Shown here: positions 20,996 through 28,892 of the stretch, piece by piece | Position numbering within the stretch: position 1 is the first letter of the stretch | How the letters are laid out: every line of letters begins with the position of its first letter | NCBI GenBank assembly: GCA_902780305.1 | Contig: CACZFB010000017.1 | Coordinates: 1 to 32,011 of the forward strand | Direction of reading: 5' to 3' | DNA from: an uncultured Coriobacteriaceae bacterium | GTDB taxonomy: Bacteria > Actinomycetota > Coriobacteriia > Coriobacteriales > Atopobiaceae | DNA length: 32,011 bases | Position numbers and translations under genes: made by a program | Notes under the pieces: model-generated | The model's input: the letters and a program-made list of their open reading frames with translations, nothing else | What the model was told of the DNA's origin: nothing | The model's database searches: none

Positions 20996-23917
20996 ATGTA
21001 TAGGTCGCTGGTCACACGGACGCGGGGATTCTTGCGACTGGCAGTGCTCCTGGCATTCGCGCTCGCCATGTTTGCCCCGCTTCCCGCGCATGCGCAGGAG
21101 GCAGGCGGCAAGGTCGTGCGTGTAGGCTGGTACGAGTCCGCCTTCCACAGCACGGATCAGTTTGGCAGGCGCTCCGGCTACGGATACGAGTACCAGCAGC
21201 GCATCGCCACTTACACCGGATGGACCTACGAGTACGTGGAGGGCAGCTGGTCGGAGCTCTACGAAATGCTCGCCGCAGGCCAGATCGACCTGCTCAGCGA
21301 CGTGTCCTACACCGAGGAGCGCGCCCAACAGATTCTGTTCTCAGCCGAACCCATGGGCTCTGAGGGGTACCACGTGTTTATTGCCCCCACCAACGGCGAG
21401 GTCAAACCCGACGACTTCTCGACCTTCAACGGCAAGCGAGTCGGCGTCAACAAGAATAGCATCCAGGAGAAGCTCTTTGTTGACTGGGCGCAAAAGCACG
21501 ACGTCCACGCCCAGGTCGTGGAGCTCACCCAAAAGACCCCCGAGCTGCTGGAGATGCTCGCCGACGGCAAGATCGACATGCTGGTGACCTTAGACACCTA
21601 CGGAAACTCCGCAGACGTGGTTCCGGTATGCAAGATTGGCTATGCGGAGTCGTTCTTTGGCATCAACAAGAACCGGCCAGACCTCAAACGCGAGCTCGAC
21701 ATTGCCATGAACCGCAACCTGGAGGACAACCGGGACTACAACCTGCAGATGGCTGAGAAGTTCAACCGAGCCAGCTCGGTAAACCGGTTCCTCAGCGACG
21801 AGGAGCGCAGCTGGCTTGCCGAGCACGGCACCATCCGCGTGGGATACCGCGACGACTTCCTCCCCTACTGTGACTGCGACGATGTGCACCGGGAGCTTAC
21901 TGGTGCGCTCAGGGACTACCTCGCCTTGGCGAAGGACTCTCAGAAGAACGCCAAGCTCGATTTCCAAACACGTCCCTTCACGACAACGAAGGACGCGCTG
22001 GAGGCGCTTCAGAACAACGAGGTGGACTGCGTGTTCCCCATCAGTCTGAGCGCCTACGACGGCGAGCAGATGGGCGTTATCCTTACGGACCCCTTTGTGA
22101 GCACCGAGATGGACATCGCCATGCGCGCGGCAGACCACGAGGGCATCTCGCCGGAAAAGCCGATGACGGTCGCGCTCCTCAACGGACACCCAAGCCATGA
22201 GTCCTTTATTAAGGACAACTTCCCCAACTGGCAGCTGGCATACTTCAACACCAGCACCGAATGCTTCCAGGCTGTGGGGAATGGCACCGCGGATTGTACG
22301 CTGGTAAGCAACTACCGCATGAATCGCGTAAACGACCTGTGCGCCAGGTTCGAGCTCGCCACCCTCTCTACGGGCAAGACCATGGATCTGGCGTTTGCCA
22401 CGCGCCGCGAGGACGACTGCCTGTACTCGATTCTCAACAAGATCGCACGCTACGTGCCAGATTCCGCCATCAACTCCGCGCTTACCAACTACGGCTTTAA
22501 GGACGAGAGGGTCTCCTTTGGGGAGTTCCTGCGAGACAACCTCGTTACGTTTATAGCCACGGTGGCAGTTATCGCCGTCGCCATCCTGGTGCTGGTGCTC
22601 AGGAACATGCGGGCGGAGGCAAAGGTGGCAGAGGGCAACCAGATTATCTCGGAGGCGGAGCGCGATCCGCTCACCGAGCTGTACAACTGGAACTTCTTCC
22701 TCGTGTACGCCAACCGCATCCACCGTGAGCAGCCCACCCGACCCATGGATGCCGTCGTCATCAACATCGATCGGTTCCACTCCATCAACGCGCTGCGCGG
22801 CAGGGAGTATGGTGACGGTGTCCTGCGCCAGATGGGCAACGAGATACGGGACTTCCTGTCCGGATCGGGCGGCATCGCGAGCCGCTTTGAGTCGGATCGC
22901 TTTGACATCTTTTGTGATCACCGCGAGGACTGGCAGGCCCAGTTCGCGCACTTCCAGAAGCGCATAAACCAGACGTTCCACAATGCCGGCATCCACCTGC
23001 GCATGGGCGTCCAACCATGGTGCGAGGGATTGGAGCCCGTGCTGCAGTTCGACCGCGCCCGAACTGCCTGCAACAAGTCACGGGGTAACTACGCAGCCCA
23101 GGCCGTCATCTACGACTCGGCCATGGAGAAGCAAGAGGAACGTGACCAGCGTTTGCTCAACGACTTGGGCAACGCACTCGAGCGGCGCGAGTTTGCAGTC
23201 TATTACCAGCCTAAATACGACATTACGTCGGAGGAGCCGACGCTCTCCAGCGCCGAGGCGCTCGTCCGGTGGCGTCATCCCGAGCTTGGCGTTATTTCTC
23301 CGGCCGAGTTCATACCCCTGTTCGAGCGGAGCGGGCTTATCAGCGAGCTCGACAACTACGTGTGGGAGGAGTCGGCCCGCCAGATTGCCACATGGCGCGA
23401 TCGCCACGGCACCACCCTGCCAGTCTCGGTAAACCTCTCGCGTGTGGACGTGTTCGACCCCAATCTGTGTGCCAAGCTGGACAAGATCGTGGCCAGGCAC
23501 CAGCTTGGGCACAGCGACCTCAAACTGGAGGTCACCGAGTCCGCCTACACCGAAAACGCCGACCAGCTCATCAAGGTTATCGAGCAGCTGCGAGACAGGG
23601 GGTACCAAATCGAGATGGATGACTTTGGCTCGGGCTACTCCTCGCTCAACATGCTCTCGTCCACGCCCGTCGACATTATCAAGATGGACATCGCATTCAT
23701 TCGCAACATAGAGCACAACGAGAAGGACCTGCGTCTGGTCGAGCTCATCGTGGACATCGCCCGCTACCTCAACGTGCCCGTAATTGCCGAGGGCGTGGAG
23801 ACCGAGAACCAGCTGCAGCTGCTCAGGGAGGTCGGTTGCGACCTGGTGCAGGGTTACTACTTCTCGCGTCCGCTGCCCGCTGACGAGTTCGAGCAACGGC
23901 TCCTCACGATGTCGTAG
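20996..23917 (+). CDS. Membrane receptor: two solute-binding domains, degenerate GGDEF and EAL c-di-GMP phosphodiesterase
   Basis: Protein of 973 residues. A signal peptide (residues 1-34, ending AHAQ) leads to two tandem family 3 solute-binding domains (about 39-262, beginning VVRVGWYES, and 275-505, beginning TIRVGYRDDF), then a membrane helix at about 516-538. The GGDEF domain (555-700) begins DPLTELYNWNFF but its active site reads RFESDRFDIF, so it cannot make c-di-GMP. The EAL domain (718-968) is complete: EALVRW, NLSR, LEVTES, DDFGSGYSSL, IKMD, AEGVET and QGYYFSRPL. It should therefore hydrolyse c-di-GMP in response to an external small ligand, probably an amino acid. The start at 20996 has GGGGGA; an in-frame ATG 12 bases earlier lacks a ribosome site. 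Confidence 0.9.
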   Translation: MYRSLVTRTRGFLRLAVLLAFALAMFAPLPAHAQEAGGKVVRVGWYESAFHSTDQFGRRSGYGYEYQQRIATYTGWTYEYVEGSWSELYEMLAAGQIDLLSDVSYTEERAQQILFSAEPMGSEGYHVFIAPTNGEVKPDDFSTFNGKRVGVNKNSIQEKLFVDWAQKHDVHAQVVELTQKTPELLEMLADGKIDMLVTLDTYGNSADVVPVCKIGYAESFFGINKNRPDLKRELDIAMNRNLEDNRDYNLQMAEKFNRASSVNRFLSDEERSWLAEHGTIRVGYRDDFLPYCDCDDVHRELTGALRDYLALAKDSQKNAKLDFQTRPFTTTKDALEALQNNEVDCVFPISLSAYDGEQMGVILTDPFVSTEMDIAMRAADHEGISPEKPMTVALLNGHPSHESFIKDNFPNWQLAYFNTSTECFQAVGNGTADCTLVSNYRMNRVNDLCARFELATLSTGKTMDLAFATRREDDCLYSILNKIARYVPDSAINSALTNYGFKDERVSFGEFLRDNLVTFIATVAVIAVAILVLVLRNMRAEAKVAEGNQIISEAERDPLTELYNWNFFLVYANRIHREQPTRPMDAVVINIDRFHSINALRGREYGDGVLRQMGNEIRDFLSGSGGIASRFESDRFDIFCDHREDWQAQFAHFQKRINQTFHNAGIHLRMGVQPWCEGLEPVLQFDRARTACNKSRGNYAAQAVIYDSAMEKQEERDQRLLNDLGNALERREFAVYYQPKYDITSEEPTLSSAEALVRWRHPELGVISPAEFIPLFERSGLISELDNYVWEESARQIATWRDRHGTTLPVSVNLSRVDVFDPNLCAKLDKIVARHQLGHSDLKLEVTESAYTENADQLIKVIEQLRDRGYQIEMDDFGSGYSSLNMLSSTPVDIIKMDIAFIRNIEHNEKDLRLVELIVDIARYLNVPVIAEGVETENQLQLLREVGCDLVQGYYFSRPLPADEFEQRLLTMS

Positions 23918-23950
23918 AATAAGATTCCACGCAAAGAAAGGGGAATCGCT

Positions 23951-24433
23951 ATGGACACCGTTCTCGTGGACAACGAGCGTCTTGCCATAACGCTGCCGGA
24001 GGGCTTCGAGCGCATACCGCACGAGAAGCTTGAGTCCCTTATGGGCATCAAGTACAACCACCTGTGGGGAGTACGCGACACGCAGCGCCACATGCTCATC
24101 AACGCATCGTGGCGGGACTCGCCAAAGGTTCTTGCCAAGTTTGCAAGCGAGAAGGCGCTCGCCACACGGGCAGACAAGACCTTTGCACGGTGCCGTCCCA
24201 ACAGTGGCTACATCAGCAAGGACCTGCCTCCCAGAGCCGTTGCCGGCTCGGATGCCGGCGCGCACGGCTTCAGTTTCTCGTACATCGTAGAGGGCGTTGA
24301 GCAGGAAGGCGAACTCCGGGTGATTAAGAGCGGCAGGCGCAGCTACACGCTGTGCTACTACACCCGCTCCGAGGTGGCAGAGCAAAACCGCCCCGTCCTC
24401 GGCGCCATCCTGGACTCGCTCGAGGTGCGCTAG
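23951..24433 (+). CDS. Small soluble protein, function unknown
   Basis: Protein of 160 residues with no signal peptide or membrane segment, starting MDTVLVDNERLAITLPEGFERIPHEKLESLMG. Its shape (ITLPEGF near the start, GFSFSYIVEGVEQEGELRVIKSGRRSYTLCYYTRSE and a final LGAILDSLEVR) resembles small PsbP/DUF1795-like proteins, whose last strand and helix have a similar pattern, but the similarity is too weak to name it. The start at 23951 has AAAGGGG. It lies 33 bases after the EAL receptor gene and is probably co-transcribed with it, so it may take part in the same response. Confidence 0.72.
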   Translation: MDTVLVDNERLAITLPEGFERIPHEKLESLMGIKYNHLWGVRDTQRHMLINASWRDSPKVLAKFASEKALATRADKTFARCRPNSGYISKDLPPRAVAGSDAGAHGFSFSYIVEGVEQEGELRVIKSGRRSYTLCYYTRSEVAEQNRPVLGAILDSLEVR

Positions 24434-24450
24434 CCGCAAGGCGCGGTGGC

Positions 24451-24526
24451 GTTGTCCGTTTGGGAAGAGGCGCCTTTGGGACATCGCGAGCGATGTCCCA
24501 AAGGTGCCTCTTCCCAAACGGACAAC
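24451..24526. repeat. 76-base near-perfect hairpin with 37-base arms
   Basis: The left arm starts GTTGTCCGTTTGGGAAGAGG and the right arm ends CCTCTTCCCAAACGGACAAC. The arms match over 37 bases with one G-U wobble, around a CGAG-type loop in ATCG CGAG CGAT. It begins 18 bases after a stop codon and may also terminate transcription, though no T-run follows. The sequence differs from the other repeat families here. Confidence 0.85.
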
Positions 24527-24543
24527 GGACGTGACCATCGCAA

Positions 24544-24552
24544 TGCTATTAT
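24544..24552 (+). promoter_or_regulatory. Extended -10 of the downstream HAD gene
   Basis: TGC followed by TATTAT lies 35 bases before the chosen start. It includes an in-frame ATG at 24551, which therefore lies upstream of the expected transcript start and is not used. Confidence 0.5.
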
Positions 24553-24586
24553 GGAAAAAACGGCCTCGCAGAGTGATAGGAACATC

Positions 24587-25441
24587 ATGATCAAGCTCGT
24601 ACTTTCCGACATGGACAACACGCTCATCCCCTTTGGACGTGAGCGCGTGTCGCAGCGAACAATCGACGCCATCCACGCCTGCCAGGAGCAGGGCATCGAC
24701 TTTGCCCCGACGACGGGTCGGGACCGCGCGGAGCTCGCGGGCTTCTTTGGGGGCGACCGGAGCTGCTACAACACCGCGGTATGCGTCAACGGCCAGAAGG
24801 TCTACTACCTGCGGTCGCTCGTCTTCGAGCGCAGCCTGGACAACGAGCCCCTGCGTCGTGCCGCAGGCTACGTGGGCAAGCTGCCAAACTGTGCCTTCGT
24901 CACGTATCGCTCGGATGGTCTGGGCGACTGGGTGGGTATTACGCGCGAAGAGATGGGTTCGATGTACGACCGTGCGTTTATGGCGGGCGGTATGCACCAT
25001 GAGGAGCTCCCGGTATACCCAGTGGCAAAGGCAGGGGTTATCTGCATGGGTGACCAGGATGACATCGACCGACTGCGGCTGGTGCTCGAGACGGCGGTAC
25101 CGGAGTTCGTCTTCCCCAACACGGTTGACAACTGGATGGACGTCTCCATTCGGGGCTGGACAAAGCTCGAGGGCGTCAAGGCCCTCATGAAGACCCTGAG
25201 CCTCTCCCCAGACGAGGTCTGTGCCTTTGGCGACGCCGACAACGACCTCACGATGCTCGAGTACATCCCCAATTCCTGCGCGATGGCCAATGCCAACGAC
25301 AACGCCAAGGCTGCCGCCCGCTGGCAGGTGGGCGCATCGGCGGACGATGGTGTGGCCATTGCCCTCGAGCAGATTGCCGAGGCGGCACGCCAGTGCAACG
25401 AGCGCGGCACCGAGGACGTGATGCCGGCGTTCATGTGCTAA
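24587..25441 (+). CDS. Cof-type HAD family phosphatase
   Basis: Cytoplasmic phosphatase of 284 residues, Cof (IIB) subfamily. Asp8 and Asp10 in LSDMDNTLIPFG form motif I, APTTGRDRAEL is motif II, Lys in GWTKLEGVKAL is motif III, and FGDADNDLTMLEY is motif IV. The cap between motifs II and III has the usual length. Substrates of the family are sugar phosphates and similar small phosphoesters. The start at 24587 has only a weak AGGA site, but the conserved strand begins here and the likely -10 lies directly upstream. It is the second Cof-type enzyme in the window (the other is at 11519-12283); the two are clearly different proteins. Confidence 0.88.
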   Translation: MIKLVLSDMDNTLIPFGRERVSQRTIDAIHACQEQGIDFAPTTGRDRAELAGFFGGDRSCYNTAVCVNGQKVYYLRSLVFERSLDNEPLRRAAGYVGKLPNCAFVTYRSDGLGDWVGITREEMGSMYDRAFMAGGMHHEELPVYPVAKAGVICMGDQDDIDRLRLVLETAVPEFVFPNTVDNWMDVSIRGWTKLEGVKALMKTLSLSPDEVCAFGDADNDLTMLEYIPNSCAMANANDNAKAAARWQVGASADDGVAIALEQIAEAARQCNERGTEDVMPAFMC

Positions 25442-25539
25442 GCATGACCCCAAGCAAAGGTAGCCCGTGCCTTACATGCCGTGAAAACTGCATGTGCTGG
25501 CGTAGCAGGAGCTCAACGCCTGATCCTAAAGATGAGTCA

Positions 25540-25622
25540 AGATGAGAATTGGGGGACACACCTCATGCGTCGTGCTCGCTGCAGCTACGAGCTCTGCGAG
25601 GTATGTCCCCCAATTCTCATCT
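25540..25622. repeat. 83-base palindromic element with AATTGGGGGACA arms
   Basis: AGATGAGAATTGGGGGACA plus ACCTC on the left pairs with GAGGT plus TGTCCCCCAATTCTCATCT on the right, with one mismatched base. The inner 33 bases include a short CTCG/CGAG stem. It lies between the convergent HAD and M15 peptidase genes and could end transcription from both. Confidence 0.8.
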
Positions 25623-25662
25623 ACTGCATACGTGACCCATGTTTAGGGGCAGGGCTCAACGG

Positions 25663-26439
25663 CTACTTAACGTTATTGGGATACCACTCAGCAATCTTCT
25701 CGTCTGGTATCGCGAAGTGCTGGTAGTCCTTGCGGTCCGTCCACTCGCCACCCCATTCGAAGCCGTGCTCGATAAACAGCGTGTAGCAGAGGTCTCCCTT
25801 CTCGATCTTGTAGTCGAACGAGGCATCGCGATCGAGGTACGGCTCTCCGGTAATGGGCTCTATAATCCGCTCGCCATCGACCACCTTGGTGTAGGGGTTG
25901 TACAGCGTGTTGATGTCGACCGCGAGTCCAAGGCCGTGGTTGGAAATGCGGTTGGTGTGCGAGATAAAGCGGAAGTTGAAGCTTGAGGAGTTGTTGTCCT
26001 CCATCGAGCGCTCGTCGTCGGCATCGTACTCGTCGACGAGCCGGATCTTCTCGATGGGATAGCCGTTCTTGTAGAGCTCACGCAGGATGTCGAGCACATC
26101 CTCGGCAATGTGCTGGTTGACGATCATCTCGCCCTCGTGCACGTTGCCGTCCTTGTCCTTATGGAGCACATGAAGGTAGCGCAGGTCCTCTCTGGGGAGG
26201 GTGCAGTCGTCCTTAAACGACTTGCCCTTGATGCGCGCAAAGATCTCGTCGGTGATCGGGGTACTGTAGAAGGCCTCCTGCTCGGAGGTGCTGAGCCCGG
26301 TGTTGTTGGCCGCCTGTTCGGCAGGTGGGTTCGCGTCGGTCGCCGGCGCGTTCGTTCCCCCCGCCTGGCCACATGCGGCAAGCCCAAGCGACATCCCCGC
26401 GGCGAGCAGTCCCGTAAGGATGCATTCCTTGACTCTCAT
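25663..26439 (-). CDS. M15 family peptidase lipoprotein (D-Ala-D-Ala carboxypeptidase/VanY-like)
   Basis: Exported lipoprotein of 258 residues. The signal ends GLAACGQ with Cys23 lipidated, followed by an Ala/Pro/Asn linker. The peptidase part has the zinc motif SNHGLGLAVDIN (His and Asp ligands) and the C-terminal HGFEWGGEWTDRKDYQHF with the last His ligand and catalytic acid region, the layout of the VanY-like M15 branch. Such enzymes trim D-alanine from peptidoglycan stem peptides or cut cell-wall peptides outside the membrane. The segment FNFRFISHTNR supplies the conserved Arg. The start at 26439 has AGAAGGGAAGG; longer readings pass through a repeat. No vancomycin-resistance partners are nearby, so housekeeping wall remodelling is likely. 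Confidence 0.85.
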   Translation of the reverse strand: MRVKECILTGLLAAGMSLGLAACGQAGGTNAPATDANPPAEQAANNTGLSTSEQEAFYSTPITDEIFARIKGKSFKDDCTLPREDLRYLHVLHKDKDGNVHEGEMIVNQHIAEDVLDILRELYKNGYPIEKIRLVDEYDADDERSMEDNNSSSFNFRFISHTNRISNHGLGLAVDINTLYNPYTKVVDGERIIEPITGEPYLDRDASFDYKIEKGDLCYTLFIEHGFEWGGEWTDRKDYQHFAIPDEKIAEWYPNNVK

Positions 26440-26523
26440 TGCCTTCCCTTCTCTTGGAAACGGCGCGAGTCGCGCCACGTCCTTATGATACGCCTCGATG
26501 CCGCTAGCGGCCATTGCCGCGAT

Positions 26524-26578
26524 CGTGGTACGCGGGGGCTGTCCCCCGCGTACCGGGGGCTGTCCCCTTTGTACCACG
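26524..26578. repeat. Palindromic element with GGGGGCTGTCCCC cores
   Basis: Outer arms CGTGGTAC and GTACCACG enclose two cores, GGGGGCTGTCCCCC and GGGGGCTGTCCCC, and a TTTGTAC flank shared with the element at 6113-6181. It lies upstream of the M15 peptidase gene. Confidence 0.75.
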
Positions 26579-26641
26579 GATGCCGCGAGACTCACGGTGT
26601 TTATGGCTCGGCCACTCCGCTGGCGATCACAGGCAACCTCG

Positions 26642-27523
26642 CTAGCCTTGGCATCCGCCGCAATCGCTACAGCCATTGCAAAGCATCCTAAACGAGCATC
26701 CCGCGCACTTCCTCACGTAGTGAGGCACGTACAGCTCCTCCTTTGGGATGGGATGTCCGTTGCTGTCCTTGAGCTCGAAGTGCACAGGTGCGCCTTGATA
26801 ACTCACGCCCGACTTGAAGGCCTGCTCGTTTTGCAGCTGTTTGCTCCTGATTCGGTACGTCTTGCCGTCCTTGACGAGAGTCGTGCCCGTCTCCATAAAG
26901 CAGAAGGTCACGTCGTGGGCAACGCATTCGTCGCGAAGCGTTTTTACCCAGTCGAAGTCACACGGCCTGTTGCCGCCGTAGTTCTCTCCCCCGCAGGCAA
27001 CCTGCTCGATCTGGCCACTGTCCAAATAGCGACCTATGCTCATGGGACCCAAGAGCGGCGCGCACCAAACACCCTTATGCCTAAACGGCAGGTCGAGGAG
27101 CTGCGGAATCCTCTGGTCTGCCCTGCACTGGTTCTCGCAGGTCACATTGAGGATTACGTTGTCCCAGCCGTCTCCCCACTGTGCAGGGAGGCATTCGCGT
27201 ATTCGTTGGGGCCGTTTGGTGAGCAGCAAAAAGACGACGTCGCTCCTCGTGCGCATCATCTCCCAAGCCTCGTCACGCCACTCGTCCGCCTCCTCCAGGA
27301 AGAAGTCCGAGGTCATGCAAACGCTGATGGTCTCACCGCTCTGTATCTTAAATCTGCCGCGTCGGTCTTTGGACAGCGGATACTTGAAGCCCGTCTTTGT
27401 CTTGTAGACGTCTGCGCCACTCTTGCCTCGCATAGCGTCGAGGTAGTAGACGTAGCAGTGCTCGCAGCCCTCACTGCATTTCTTGCAGCCGTGCCACGGA
27501 TTCCAATTGCTGTGCATCGCCAT
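26642..27523 (-). CDS. DUF5131 (phage Gp37/Gp68-like) radical-SAM-type protein with Cys-rich tail
   Basis: Soluble protein of 293 residues of the DUF5131 family. The N-terminus NWNPWHGCKKCSEGCEHCY carries Cys16, Cys20 and Cys23 in the CX3CX2C spacing of radical SAM enzymes, plus Cys13. Family segments LTKRPQRI, CENQCRADQRIPQL and GPMSIG follow. The last 21 residues hold six cysteines (273, 276, 282, 285, 288, 291), which could bind a second iron-sulfur cluster. The reaction is not established for the family. The start at 27523 (or two codons later) follows AAGGA. It lies 67 bases after the small DUF4177-like gene on the same strand, so the two are probably co-transcribed. No phage genes surround it. 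Confidence 0.85.
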   Translation of the reverse strand: MAMHSNWNPWHGCKKCSEGCEHCYVYYLDAMRGKSGADVYKTKTGFKYPLSKDRRGRFKIQSGETISVCMTSDFFLEEADEWRDEAWEMMRTRSDVVFLLLTKRPQRIRECLPAQWGDGWDNVILNVTCENQCRADQRIPQLLDLPFRHKGVWCAPLLGPMSIGRYLDSGQIEQVACGGENYGGNRPCDFDWVKTLRDECVAHDVTFCFMETGTTLVKDGKTYRIRSKQLQNEQAFKSGVSYQGAPVHFELKDSNGHPIPKEELYVPHYVRKCAGCSFRMLCNGCSDCGGCQG

Positions 27524-27590
27524 AGCTCGTGTCCTTGCAGGTGCTCGCCTCGTTGGTGGTACACCAACTCGCCGCAGGCACGCGCGTCAG

Positions 27591-27776
27591 TTACATCTCG
27601 AATATGAGGTCGAACTCGAGGACTTTGCCCGAGGAGGTCTGCCTTACCGGAAACCACCCCACATAGTGAGCGCCTTCGGGGGCCTTGCGATCGATAATCT
27701 CGCGGTGGCTTTCCATGTAGGCGCTTGCCGTGCGCTTGTTCTCGTCAACCGCGACCCGCACATACTCGTAACGCAT
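27591..27776 (-). CDS. Small DUF4177-like protein
   Basis: A 61-residue protein starting MRYEYVRVAVDENKRT and ending GKVLEFDLIFEM. The opening YEYVRV, the central IIDRKAPEGAHYVGWFPV and the closing DLIFE fit the layout of DUF4177 proteins, small alpha/beta proteins of unknown function. The start at 27776 has a very strong GAGGAGG site; a longer reading to 28121 runs antisense through the next gene. It is the first gene of a probable pair with the DUF5131 gene. A partial palindromic repeat lies upstream. Confidence 0.72.
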   Translation of the reverse strand: MRYEYVRVAVDENKRTASAYMESHREIIDRKAPEGAHYVGWFPVRQTSSGKVLEFDLIFEM

Positions 27777-27814
27777 GCTATCCTCCTCGTACGCAAAATC
27801 CCATATTAGACATA

Positions 27815-27831
27815 TTACCCCCTTTGATAGG
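27815..27831. repeat. Half copy of the GGGGGTAACCCCC element
   Basis: TTACCCCCTTTGATAGG equals the right outer arm of the full elements; no left arm is present. Next to it, CATATTA occurs twice two bases apart (27802-27808 and 27811-27817), overlapping the arm by three bases. Confidence 0.55.
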
Positions 27832-27881
27832 CCACGGTCACATCGCCTTTCACGGAACGTAAGATGCCTCCGAGCCTGCGA

Positions 27882-27890
27882 TGCTATAGT
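27882..27890 (+). promoter_or_regulatory. Extended -10 of the lipoprotein/ABC exporter operon
   Basis: TGC followed by TATAGT is identical to the metY -10. It lies 37 bases upstream of the lipoprotein start and is followed by an A-rich stretch. The -35 is weak. Confidence 0.5.
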
Positions 27891-27927
27891 GAAAAAAATA
27901 CAAACCATATAGCACGTGGAGGAGAAC

Positions 27928-28821
27928 ATGAAGCACAAAACCATGCTCATCGTAATGGCGCTCATCGCGATGCTCACGGTGGGCCCGCTGGCAGGATGCG
28001 GCCAGAATGCGTCATCCGAATCGTCACCCGCCCAAAACACCTCGTCGGAGACGCAGGAGCAGTCCAAGGACGAGGTCATCGCCGAGCTCAAGAGTGCTGC
28101 CGCAAACGCACCGGAGTTCAAGTCGGTAACGGTTAACGAGACGACCGCCTGGACCTACGTAGACGGCGATGCCGCCAAACCCGAGACCATTCAGGCTACG
28201 GGCACTTACAAGTTCGACATGAGCGGAGACCAGCCCAAGGAGAGCATAACGGCCGAGTACGGGAACGAGAAGCTGCAGTACTTCACCGACGGCAAGAACG
28301 CCGTCCTCGTCTTGGACGGAACCGCCTACTCCGGCACGGCAGAGCAGTTTGGGGCACAGGACTACTCCGGCTTCGACACCTTCATCAAGCACGTGATTGG
28401 TGAGCGGGACGCAATCATCGGCTACACCACCTCCGCCCAGAAGGTAGATGCGGATGGCCTGAACGTCTACGCGCTCACACTCGATCCCCAAAAGTATCTT
28501 GCTTCCGATCCGATGCTCACCGTGCTGGCGGACGCAGGCTATCCAGTTAAGGATGCGCTCCTCACCATTAGCCTCAACAAGGATGGAAACGTCGTCTCGA
28601 TGAACATGGTGGTTGGATTTGAGGGCTCTGGTCTCGTGGAGTCCCTGGAATTCTCGGACTTCGGCAGCACCGTTGTCGACCCGACCCCCGAGGCCACCAA
28701 GACGTATGAGGAGATGGATGAGGACAAGCAGCAGGAGATTGAGCAGTTGATAAAAACGCTCGATGCTTACGATGCCTCTGCAGGTGAGGCGTCCCCTGAG
28801 GCCACCACAAACGCCAGTTAG
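27928..28821 (+). CDS. Lipoprotein heading an FtsX-type ABC operon
   Basis: Exported lipoprotein of 297 residues. The signal peptide ends VGPLAGC with Cys24 lipidated, then a Ser/Glu/Gln-rich linker. The body has a beta-rich pattern (TTAWTYVDGDAAKPETIQATGTYKFDMSG region, LQYFTDGKNAVLVLDGTAYSG, DGLNVYALTLDPQKYL, DALLTISLNKDGNVVSMNMVV) resembling LppX/LolA-like half-barrels that carry lipids, though the similarity is structural in feel and not a firm match. The C-terminus is acidic (EEMDEDKQQEIEQLI). The start at 27928 has GGAGGAG. The FtsX permease follows by 71 bases and the ATPase after it, so the lipoprotein may be the outer partner of this exporter. Confidence 0.8.
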   Translation: MKHKTMLIVMALIAMLTVGPLAGCGQNASSESSPAQNTSSETQEQSKDEVIAELKSAAANAPEFKSVTVNETTAWTYVDGDAAKPETIQATGTYKFDMSGDQPKESITAEYGNEKLQYFTDGKNAVLVLDGTAYSGTAEQFGAQDYSGFDTFIKHVIGERDAIIGYTTSAQKVDADGLNVYALTLDPQKYLASDPMLTVLADAGYPVKDALLTISLNKDGNVVSMNMVVGFEGSGLVESLEFSDFGSTVVDPTPEATKTYEEMDEDKQQEIEQLIKTLDAYDASAGEASPEATTNAS

Positions 28822-28892
28822 TCGCAGCCGGACGGGTTGCTTACCGGTAGTGCGCCTTGCGACTCTAACTGCGCGAAAGGAAACGCTCTGGC

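Noticed and set aside
24551..24586. Earlier ATG start for the HAD phosphatase
   Set aside because: There is no ribosome site, it falls within a likely -10 element, and the added residues lie outside the conserved fold.
23078..25453. A 791-codon open frame on the minus strand
   Set aside because: It crosses three well-supported plus-strand genes and the 76-base hairpin, and has no recognisable domain.
26642..27523. Prophage remnant suggested by the phage Gp37/Gp68 name of the family
   Set aside because: No integrase, capsid, lysis or attachment sequence lies nearby; DUF5131 proteins are common in chromosomes.
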